From positions 1 to 7,053 of the forward strand of contig JAPLDN010000337.1 of NCBI GenBank assembly GCA_026391755.1: a stretch of DNA of 7,053 nt, given 5' to 3'. This document shows positions 1 to 6,301 of the stretch, in pieces. Within the stretch, counting starts at the first letter, position 1, and each line of letters starts with the position of its first letter. The notes under the pieces were generated by a model. The model searched no databases. It was not told where the DNA came from and saw nothing but the letters and a program-made list of their open reading frames with translations. Position numbers and translations under genes: made by a program. The stretch comes from Bacteroidota bacterium. Its GTDB lineage: Bacteria; Bacteroidota; Bacteroidia; Bacteroidales; FEN-979.

Positions 1-448
1 CCTGGTCTGAAGTGGGTCCCCAGGCAAAATGGATATGTCTTTTTTTTATCCTGACTTGTCTCCATTCTTTGGAAAAATCATAATTGTGGTTATTAACCCA
101 CCAGACATTATTCCCTGTGCTGTCAATAAATTTTATTTCAAAATTATTGGCAGGAGATTCGGCTTTATAAAAGAAGGAGAATTCATAGTTGTCGGGCAGA
201 TCAATCGGGAATAACTTCTGAATTCCTCCGTAACCGGTTCCATTAGTGAATTCATAATCAAAACGGATCGCGTTGCCTGTCAATCCTTTTTCATTGGATA
301 ATTTAAGATTCACACCATCGGACCTGATGAAAGTCCAGCCATTCTTGTTTTCAAATGAATCAAGTGTTGAAATCTGGGCGGAAGAAATGACAGTTGCAAA
401 AACCGACAGGAATAATATTAAGAGTTTCTTCCGGATATGATTTTTCAT
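1..448 (-). CDS. Exported protein with N-terminal carbohydrate-binding-like domain, partial (C-terminus beyond left edge)
   Basis: An open frame read leftward from an ATG at 448 stays open to the window edge, giving 149 complete codons and no stop. It begins with a Sec signal peptide: basic MKNHIRKK, a hydrophobic run to about residue 21, then ISSA|Q with likely cleavage after A24. Residues 28-149 resemble a jelly-roll carbohydrate-binding module of the CBM11/galactose-binding type. Visible marks are DSFENKNGW (30-38), alternating beta-strand patterns, FEIKFIDSTGNNVWWVN (103-119), then KEWRQVRIKKRHIHFAWGP (127-145). From memory, Bacteroidota proteins annotated as discoidin (F5/8 type C) domain proteins, often about 1,000 residues long, start this way, so most of this gene is probably missing here. 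The start lies 14 nt after the stop of the preceding PF10091 gene, so the two are probably co-transcribed. No Shine-Dalgarno is seen. An ATG at 453 is in another frame. The exact family and any catalytic role cannot be judged from this fragment. Confidence 0.82.
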   Translation of the reverse strand, partial: MKNHIRKKLLILFLSVFATVISSAQISTLDSFENKNGWTFIRSDGVNLKLSNEKGLTGNAIRFDYEFTNGTGYGGIQKLFPIDLPDNYEFSFFYKAESPANNFEIKFIDSTGNNVWWVNNHNYDFSKEWRQVRIKKRHIHFAWGPTSDQ

Positions 449-462
449 GACATGAGTATATT

Positions 463-1848
463 TCATTTCACATATTCAAAGCCAAGTTTGTTCAAACCTT
501 TTTGGATAATAGTATCCTTCATCACATTATTCCAAACCAGGCCCGTCCTGAAGTTTTCTATCATGATCAGCATAGGGCCCTCATCTATACCTAAAAAATC
601 ATCGTCTACCCATTTTGCCGTCGGGTTAAAGGCATCATAATAACCGTATTTCCCCCATAATTCAGCACCATACTTTTTATTCATCGATTTAATTGCTGGT
701 AACACTATTTCAGGAGCAAAAGGCAATGATGAGAGGGCAGCGTAGGGGGCAATAGTCCCATCGTCAAAATAATTGTATCCGGGCCCGCTGGTTCCCCTTC
801 CTGCATATCCCAGGAACTTCTTATCACCAAAATTAAAGTTCTCGGGGGGGCCGTCACTTGCTGTAACACCCCAGCAAAGCGAATCATAACCAATCCAGCC
901 TTTGGGATTGTCTGCTGCATACTTTCGCTGAACATAGGTAGCACGGCGGGAGTTTTCAAAATAATCGATTCCTTTTTCCTTCATGTACTTATCAACTAAA
1001 CCACGGCAATCTATAAATGCCTGTGAAAACTGGTGACCGAACAGGGGAGGAAAAGCAACATGCGATAGTTCTTTATATGGGGTATACCACTTATAGGTTT
1101 TCAGCCAGGAACCGTAACATTGTTCCGGGTTGTTCATCCCGCTGCCTGCGGCCAGAATATACAGGAACAGGGCCTCATTATAACCGCTCCAGCCAAAATC
1201 CTCCAATCCTTTTTCGGGGGACCAGGCCATGGAAATGGTAGAAGCATATTGACTTGAAGCGGGCAATACCATAAAATTCCAGTCAATCCTGTGAAGCAAA
1301 ATTGCCGAGAGTGAACGGATCTGCTTTTCAATTTCATTATCCTTGTTGTAATAGTTCCTGGCAAAGATGACCCCCATCATTAGCAGGCCTGTATCTACTG
1401 ATGAAAGTTCACAATTCCATTTACGCGTTCCGGAATCCATAGTAAGAAAATGATAATAGAATCCTTTATACCCTGTCACATTTGAACCGGTGCTTTGAAC
1501 GGAATTTATAAAGAACTTAAGGATTTTGAGCGTTATCTCAGCCGCTTGTCCGCGACTTATCCAGTTTCTTTCTGCGCCAATTGCAAATGATGGAATCCCG
1601 AACCCTGTTGCAGCAATACTGCATGGTGAAGTGGCGGTAGTGCGGTCTTTGACAATCCCCTTCTCAGGATGATATTCATGTAAAAAAAAGAGAAAAGTTT
1701 TGTGCTGGATCGAGTCGAGCATTTTCTCGTCACCGGAAGTTAAAGGAAAAATAACTTTTCCATGAGATTTGAAAATGGTATTCTGAGCCTGTAGGGCAAC
1801 CATGCTCAATATAAAAAACAAAATCATTAGAGAGTTGCGGATCTTCAT
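463..1848 (-). CDS. Exported PF10091 'glucoamylase' family glycoside hydrolase, GH144-like, divergent paralogue
   Basis: This 461-residue protein begins at the ATG at 1848. The frame could open at a GTG at 1881, but the ATG directly precedes a proper signal peptide (MKIRNSLMILFFILSMVALQ, cleavage near A21|Q22) and has a purine-rich AAGAAAG just upstream. With no lipobox, it is expected to be periplasmic. The rest looks like an (alpha/alpha)6-barrel of the PF10091 family. Marks are DRTTATSPCSIAATGFGIP (68-86), ELSSVDTGLLMMG (147-159), SGYNEALFLYILAAGS (221-236), CWGVTASDGP (325-334), YDAFNP (404-409) and IDEGPMLIMIENFR (421-434). Characterised PF10091 relatives act on beta-1,2-glucans (GH144, and the corresponding domain of cyclic glucan synthase). 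Compared with the lipoprotein paralogue at 4256-6229, the GYNE glutamate (E225) and the C-terminal motifs are kept, but the DxxxDLVET acidic loop is replaced by ELSSVDT. A different cleavage mode or substrate length is therefore plausible. It follows the GH3 gene after 130 nt. The family call is strong; the substrate is inferred. Confidence 0.88.
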   Translation of the reverse strand: MKIRNSLMILFFILSMVALQAQNTIFKSHGKVIFPLTSGDEKMLDSIQHKTFLFFLHEYHPEKGIVKDRTTATSPCSIAATGFGIPSFAIGAERNWISRGQAAEITLKILKFFINSVQSTGSNVTGYKGFYYHFLTMDSGTRKWNCELSSVDTGLLMMGVIFARNYYNKDNEIEKQIRSLSAILLHRIDWNFMVLPASSQYASTISMAWSPEKGLEDFGWSGYNEALFLYILAAGSGMNNPEQCYGSWLKTYKWYTPYKELSHVAFPPLFGHQFSQAFIDCRGLVDKYMKEKGIDYFENSRRATYVQRKYAADNPKGWIGYDSLCWGVTASDGPPENFNFGDKKFLGYAGRGTSGPGYNYFDDGTIAPYAALSSLPFAPEIVLPAIKSMNKKYGAELWGKYGYYDAFNPTAKWVDDDFLGIDEGPMLIMIENFRTGLVWNNVMKDTIIQKGLNKLGFEYVK

Positions 1849-1978
1849 ATGCTTTCTTATTTTAATGTTAACTATAATCACCTGAATTGTGTTTGCCCGC
1901 TGCGACCAGGAAGCTGCTGAAACAATATTTTTTAATCAGCGAAGGCCTTCAACAAACCGATTCAGAGGAGGTGCCCTT
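1849..1978. other. Intergenic gap between the GH3 gene and the second PF10091 gene
   Basis: This is the widest gap between genes in the window, 130 nt once the downstream start is placed at 1848. It holds a 10-bp perfect palindrome, GAAGGCCTTC, at 1941-1950, and on the minus strand an A/T-rich stretch (TGATTAAAAAATATTG) just after it. No clear hairpin plus U-tract terminator and no convincing Bacteroidota promoter (TTTG, then TAnnTTTG about 20 nt on) was found. It may simply be a long leader inside one transcript. Confidence 0.4.
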
Positions 1979-4222
1979 TCAGAGCTTAAATGAGGCAGAA
2001 ATAAGCTCTGCAGAACTCCCTCCAATAAATGCATTGAATTCGCCGGGTTCCCAGTATTTCGTCAGGTCGGGATGATAAAAAGAAAGATCTTCCCGGCTGA
2101 TTGTGAACGAAACATTCACAGATTCCCCTTTTTTAATCATTAGCTTCTTAAAACCTTTAAGTTCTTTGAGAGGTCTTGTTATACTACCAACTTTGTCCTG
2201 GATATACAGTTGTACAACTTCTTCACCGTCACGTTTGCCTGAGTTGGTGACGTTTGCCGAAATTGTAATGCTGTTGCCCTCAATGCTGGCTTTGATACCG
2301 GCGTATGTGAAATTTGTATAACTCAGGCCAAATCCGAAAGGATAAAGAGGCGTATTTGGGCAATCGAGATACCTGGAAACGTATTTTTCATTTGGGCGGT
2401 CCGGACTGTAAGGCCTTCCTGTATTTTTCACATTGTAATATACCGGGATCTGGCCGGTATTCCTTGGAAAGCTCATCGTGATTTTTCCTGAGGGATTCAC
2501 ATCGCCTGAAAGGACATCGGTAATCCCGTTGCCAGCCTGTGTGCCTCCGAACCATGTTTCCAGGATAGCCGGTGCAATCTGGTTCAGCTTGCTGATTGCC
2601 AGGGGACGACCATTGAAAAGTACGACTGCCGTTGGTTTACCTGCTTTTATAACAGCTTCTGCAAGCTGGTATTGCATGCCCGGAAGGTCGATATTTGACC
2701 GGGAAGCTGCTTCGCCGCTCATGTCGCCGCTTTCACCCAGAGCAAGGATTACGAAATCTGCTTCACTGGCAGCCTTAACTGCAGCATCAATGCCGTTTAC
2801 AACACTGTCGTTTATATTGCAGCCTTTTTCGTACACAATTTTGGTTTGCTTGCTGTAACGGTTTCTGAATCCTTCGAGCAGGCTCACGGCTTGTTCCCAT
2901 TTCCCTGCCGAATACCAGTTGCCCAGCATGTCTTTCCTGGAATCGGCAAGGGGGCCTATCAAGGCAATACTTTTTGCACCCGGGGGTACAGGGAGTGTGT
3001 TGTTGTAATTTTTAAGAAGGACACAGCTTTCAGCTACAAGTTCCCTTGCGAAATCCTGACTTTCCTTAGTCATGATCTCGGTTTGTTCCCGTTGTTTATT
3101 GCAAAAGAGATACGGGTCTGCAAATAAACCAAGCTCGGCCTTTGCAGCCAGGACATGACGAACAGCTTCGTCGATAGCTGACAGTGTAACCTGGTTCTCT
3201 TTCAGAAGTTCTCCCAGGTTATTAAGGTATGCACTTCCCTGCATGTCCATGTCAACACCGGCATTCAATGCAAGGCATGCAGCAGCTTTCACGTCAGCGG
3301 CAACCCCGTGGGAAACCATTTCATTTATCGAGGTCCAGTCGGTGACAACAAACCCCCTGAAGCCCCATTCTTTCCTGAGAAGGTCGGTAAGCAGCCAGTG
3401 GCTGGCCGTTGAAGGCACCCCATTGATCTCGTTGAAAGAGGTCATCACTGAAGCTACTCCTGCATCAACAGCGGCTTTATAAGGTGGAAGATAGTTCTCA
3501 TGAAGGGTAACCGGGGAGATGTCGACCACATTATAATCACGGCCTGCAACAGCTGCACCATAGGCAGCAAAATGTTTTACACAAGCCAGAACATGCTTCC
3601 CATCCGCATAGCTGTCACCCTGAAAACCCCTGACCCTGGCTTTAGCGATCTGGCATCCAAGCCAGGTGTCTTCTCCTGCTCCCTCGGCAACCCTTCCCCA
3701 GCGAGGATCGCGGGCAATATCCACCATTGGGGCATAGGTCCAGTTGATCCCTTCGGCTGAGGCTTCCATGGCGGCGATCTGCTCGGCTTTTTCAATGGCA
3801 GTAAGATCCCAGCTCGCTGCCTGGCCAAGCGGGATAGGGAAAATAGTGCGATGACCATGAATAACATCATTACCGAATATCAGAGGTATCCCAAGGCGCG
3901 ACTCGCTCACAGCAAGTTTCTGAAGTTCCCTCACTTTATCCACAGTGTAAAAGTTGAGAACTGCGCCTGCCTTTCCGGTTCTTATGAGTTGCTCATAATT
4001 TGCATTCATTGCAGGACCCGTTGCGTTCCATGCTGATGCCAGTAAAGTCAACTGTCCTATCTTTTCAGCCAGGGTCATCTGTGAGATTAGGTTTTCAACC
4101 TTTATACTGTCGGCCCGGGAAAGCCTTTTTGTAATAATACCCTGGGCACATGCATTCTGAATCAGCAGATAAAAGATGAATGTCAGAAATAAGGATTTCA
4201 GAAATCCTGGGTAACAATGCAT
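1979..4222 (-). CDS. bglX: Periplasmic beta-glucosidase, glycoside hydrolase family 3 (BglX type)
   Basis: This 747-residue GH3 enzyme would release glucose from the non-reducing end of beta-gluco-oligosaccharides with retention of configuration. A signal peptide occupies residues 1-26, with cleavage at ACA|Q; Q22 at the -3 position makes a lipobox at C25 unlikely. The N-terminal TIM barrel shows IFGNDVIHGHRT (115-126), DPRWGRVAEGAGED (172-185), VKHFAAYG (215-222) and GFVVTDW (290-296). D295 is the predicted nucleophile. The alpha/beta sandwich domain (about 395-600) carries LGESGDMSGEAASR (495-508); E504 is the likely acid/base by family position. A C-terminal fibronectin III-like domain (about 635-747) has YPFGFGLSYTNF (627-638) and RPLKELKGFKK (683-693). 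The length matches full BglX proteins and no key residue looks lost. The start at 4222 is the only in-frame Met before the signal peptide, 33 nt after the stop of the upstream gene. Specificity cannot be read from the sequence. Sitting between two PF10091 genes suggests sophorose and longer beta-1,2-gluco-oligosaccharides. Confidence 0.96.
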   Translation of the reverse strand: MHCYPGFLKSLFLTFIFYLLIQNACAQGIITKRLSRADSIKVENLISQMTLAEKIGQLTLLASAWNATGPAMNANYEQLIRTGKAGAVLNFYTVDKVRELQKLAVSESRLGIPLIFGNDVIHGHRTIFPIPLGQAASWDLTAIEKAEQIAAMEASAEGINWTYAPMVDIARDPRWGRVAEGAGEDTWLGCQIAKARVRGFQGDSYADGKHVLACVKHFAAYGAAVAGRDYNVVDISPVTLHENYLPPYKAAVDAGVASVMTSFNEINGVPSTASHWLLTDLLRKEWGFRGFVVTDWTSINEMVSHGVAADVKAAACLALNAGVDMDMQGSAYLNNLGELLKENQVTLSAIDEAVRHVLAAKAELGLFADPYLFCNKQREQTEIMTKESQDFARELVAESCVLLKNYNNTLPVPPGAKSIALIGPLADSRKDMLGNWYSAGKWEQAVSLLEGFRNRYSKQTKIVYEKGCNINDSVVNGIDAAVKAASEADFVILALGESGDMSGEAASRSNIDLPGMQYQLAEAVIKAGKPTAVVLFNGRPLAISKLNQIAPAILETWFGGTQAGNGITDVLSGDVNPSGKITMSFPRNTGQIPVYYNVKNTGRPYSPDRPNEKYVSRYLDCPNTPLYPFGFGLSYTNFTYAGIKASIEGNSITISANVTNSGKRDGEEVVQLYIQDKVGSITRPLKELKGFKKLMIKKGESVNVSFTISREDLSFYHPDLTKYWEPGEFNAFIGGSSAELISASFKL
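1980..2010 (-). other. Inverted repeat across the GH3 stop codon (possible mRNA hairpin)
   Basis: CAGAGCTTA at 1980-1988 and TAAGCTCTG at 2002-2010 form a perfect 9-bp stem around a 13-nt loop. On the coding strand the stem covers the last codons and most of the TGA stop of the GH3 gene. The bases after it (AAGGGCACC) contain no U-tract, so it is not an intrinsic terminator. It could stabilise an mRNA end or occur by chance; part of it is constrained by coding. Confidence 0.3.
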
Positions 4223-4255
4223 GGGGTTTTATATTTAATGGACAGGGATTACTAA

Positions 4256-6229
4256 TTAATATGTAAAACCAAGTTTTGTCAATGATGCCTTTACTTCAGG
4301 GTTGCTCATACAAAGGTTCCACGGCAATTGGGAACGGTAATTCTCTATCATACAAATAATGGGCCCTTCATCGATCGCCAGATATGAATTTGCCCACCAG
4401 CCGGTCGTCATATCAACGGCATCGTAAAATCCATAAGTTCCCCACAATCTGTCACCAAGAATATAATAGAAATGCCTGATGGCGTTCATTGACTCAACCG
4501 GTGTATAAGGCAGGGCTGAAACAGCTGCGGTCGGAGTGATGACCCCCAGGTCGTTAGTAGGCGATTGAGCGTTATAGCCCCATGGATTGTCGCTGGCAGT
4601 AAGCCCCCAGCAGTGGGAGCTGTAACCGATAAAATGCTTTGGGTTGGCAACACAATATGAGTAATTGATCATCGACTGGTTGACATTCTGTTCCAGGTAA
4701 TTGGCGTATTCATCTTTCAGATTCCTCGGGTCAATACCCAGAAAGGAATAATGTGTAAAAAACAATGGGCCGCCATAGTCTTCACCAAGAGGGAGGATAT
4801 AACCGTAAAAACTATTCCCGTTTTTAATCGCGCCGTTCTGCGCATAGCCCTGATGATAAACCGCAGCACTCACCGGATGTGTCGGTGAAGCACCGGCCAT
4901 GATATAAGTGATAAGGGTTTCATTATATCCCCTTATCTGCATATTCATAGCCCAGCCATAGTCAGGAGACCAGTGCCAGTAAAGCACATTCTGCCCCCTT
5001 GTATACCAGTCGTATTCCACCCCGTTAACCAGTGTAGTGATCCTGTTGATTAGCAATTTTTCACCGGCATTGGTTGAATCAAGATACTGGCGCATGGTAT
5101 ACAATCCTTCCGCCATATATGAAGTTTCAACAAGATCTCCTCCGTCATCCTGTTGTGTAAACGGAACTACTTTTCCGGTACTGCCATTGAGCCAATGCGG
5201 CCATGCTCCATGGAAGCGGTCGCAGGTTTCGAGAAAGGTGAGAATTTTGTCCAGGCGAGTAAGCCCCTGGTCCCTGGTAATGAAATTCCTGTGCATCCCA
5301 ACTAAAAGGGCTATGATACCGAAGCCGGAACCTCCTGTGGTAACTATGTCTCCCGAAGTATTCCTTTCCCTGGCCATGCCGCAGGAAGGATGTGCGAAAT
5401 CATAAAAATAAGCGAACGTTTTTTGTTGGATCAGGGTGAGTAGGTCTTCATCAGGGATGATGGGGAACTTGGGGGTCGAATCCAGCTTTGTAATAAAGGA
5501 GTTGGAAAATCCGTCAAATAAAAAACCGTTTCTTGACGTCAGGTTCGATGAAATGGAAAATACATATCGTTTTATATCGTCAAGCTGGGTTCCATTTGAG
5601 ATGGTGACGCTTTTATGATCGCCCGAAAGGGTAAATCCCAGAGGATGGCCACCTGAAAGATAAAAGGCCGATTGGTAGTTTGATGAATCCAGGGCCTCCG
5701 AAAACCTGGCCTGGATAATAATTGTTTTAAAGTCAATATTGTAAGGGACAGCCGGACCCATGAAATTAATCCCGTTCAGGCTGATTGCCTCCAGTCTCAT
5801 TTTGCCGTTGATGGTCGTAAAACTATAGATCAGTCCCGGAAATGCCTCAGACTGGACCCCTTTTAAACCGGAACTAAGTTGCAAGGTGTATTGGCTGGCA
5901 TGCTCCAGCGGTAATTTTGGAGATACCCTGACGGAAGTGAAATTATTCGAAAAAGTGATGTTGCACGCAAGCTGTGACTGGCTGCTGTTTTTCAGGAAGA
6001 TCCCTGTCCTCACTGTGCTGGTATCAAGTTTCTCATTAAAAGAGATAACGATCGAACTATCAACGGGAAGGCCTGTATTCGGAGTATCTAAGCTCAGGTA
6101 ATTGTTACCGATTCTTGTATAAGCCAGGTGTAATGCTCCGGGAGTTATTACATCCGCAGATTTTTTACAGGAATTGAGAACTAAGATAAACGGTAACAGG
6201 CATAATACCGCAAGCCATTGTGATTTCAT
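4256..6229 (-). CDS. Surface lipoprotein: two Ig-like domains plus PF10091/GH144-like catalytic domain, putative endo-beta-1,2-glucanase
   Basis: This is a 657-residue lipoprotein. The frame extends to an ATG at 6271, but that codon sits inside a terminator-like hairpin. The ATG at 6229 begins a clean lipoprotein signal (MKSQWLAVLCLLPFILVLNSC, lipobox LNSC, lipid on C21). Residues 34-140 and 145-249 look like two tandem bacterial Ig-like domains of the Big_5 kind, for example VDSSIVISFNEKLDTSTV (56-73) and a closing YSFTT; they probably act as a spacer. The catalytic domain (about 259-657) is an (alpha/alpha)6-barrel of PF10091. Marks are KTFAYFYDFAHP (270-281), DDGGDLVETSYMAEGL (361-376), RGYNETLITYIMAGASP (433-449), CWGLTASDNP (540-549), YDAVD (602-606) and AIDEGPIICMIENYR (618-632). 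The spacing D361-x3-D365-x2-E368, then E437 69 residues later, equals the spacing of the acidic residues I recall for C. pinensis endo-beta-1,2-glucanase (D135, D139, E142, E211). That supports GH144 and cleavage of polymer outside the cell. Activity remains an inference; 'glucoamylase' in the family name is misleading. Confidence 0.93.
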   Translation of the reverse strand: MKSQWLAVLCLLPFILVLNSCKKSADVITPGALHLAYTRIGNNYLSLDTPNTGLPVDSSIVISFNEKLDTSTVRTGIFLKNSSQSQLACNITFSNNFTSVRVSPKLPLEHASQYTLQLSSGLKGVQSEAFPGLIYSFTTINGKMRLEAISLNGINFMGPAVPYNIDFKTIIIQARFSEALDSSNYQSAFYLSGGHPLGFTLSGDHKSVTISNGTQLDDIKRYVFSISSNLTSRNGFLFDGFSNSFITKLDSTPKFPIIPDEDLLTLIQQKTFAYFYDFAHPSCGMARERNTSGDIVTTGGSGFGIIALLVGMHRNFITRDQGLTRLDKILTFLETCDRFHGAWPHWLNGSTGKVVPFTQQDDGGDLVETSYMAEGLYTMRQYLDSTNAGEKLLINRITTLVNGVEYDWYTRGQNVLYWHWSPDYGWAMNMQIRGYNETLITYIMAGASPTHPVSAAVYHQGYAQNGAIKNGNSFYGYILPLGEDYGGPLFFTHYSFLGIDPRNLKDEYANYLEQNVNQSMINYSYCVANPKHFIGYSSHCWGLTASDNPWGYNAQSPTNDLGVITPTAAVSALPYTPVESMNAIRHFYYILGDRLWGTYGFYDAVDMTTGWWANSYLAIDEGPIICMIENYRSQLPWNLCMSNPEVKASLTKLGFTY

Positions 6230-6241
6230 CAGTGGTATTTT

Positions 6242-6283
6242 AAGAAAACAGAGAGGGTTAAGGAAAACCATAACCCTCTCTGT
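6242..6283 (-). terminator. Rho-independent terminator-like hairpin after the LamG gene
   Basis: A perfect 13-bp inverted repeat pairs 6248-6260 with 6271-6283 (core GAGAGGGTTA / TAACCCTCTC) around a 10-nt loop. Inside the loop, GG-TTTT-CC can add two pairs after one T-T mismatch. Read on the minus strand the stem is followed by TTTTCTTA, a short U-rich tail; read on the plus strand no U-tract follows. The hairpin is therefore oriented to act on leftward transcripts leaving the LamG gene, whose stop lies 18 nt upstream. The next start (6229) is only 12 nt past the tail, so partial read-through or 3'-end protection of the upstream message is more likely than a full stop. Confidence 0.68.
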
Positions 6284-6301
6284 GAAACATGTCAGAGAAT
6301 A

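Noticed and set aside
40..47. Run of eight T's near the left edge, a possible frameshift site
   Set aside because: The frame reads through it as IKKRHIHFAWGP, which fits the domain on both sides, so no frameshift is needed.
1849..1978. Possible Bacteroidota promoter upstream of the second PF10091 gene (TTTG at 1953-1956 on the minus strand, then TATTGTTT at 1920-1927)
   Set aside because: The downstream element does not match TAnnTTTG and the 25-nt spacing is too long, so the match is too weak to call.
2478..2858. 126-codon open frame on the plus strand
   Set aside because: It lies wholly antisense within the well-supported GH3 gene, with no recognisable domain and composition typical of a shadow frame.
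3577..3870. 97-codon minus-strand frame inside the GH3 gene
   Set aside because: It is an alternative frame of the GH3 barrel region, whose own frame carries the DPRWGR and KHF motifs; this one shows no domain.
5037..5405. 122-codon open frame on the plus strand
   Set aside because: It is antisense to the conserved catalytic domain of the GH144-like lipoprotein and resembles no known protein.
6230..6271. Fourteen-residue N-terminal extension of the lipoprotein (start at 6271)
   Set aside because: The upstream ATG is within the hairpin, and the extension would put extra residues before an otherwise normal lipoprotein signal beginning at 6229.
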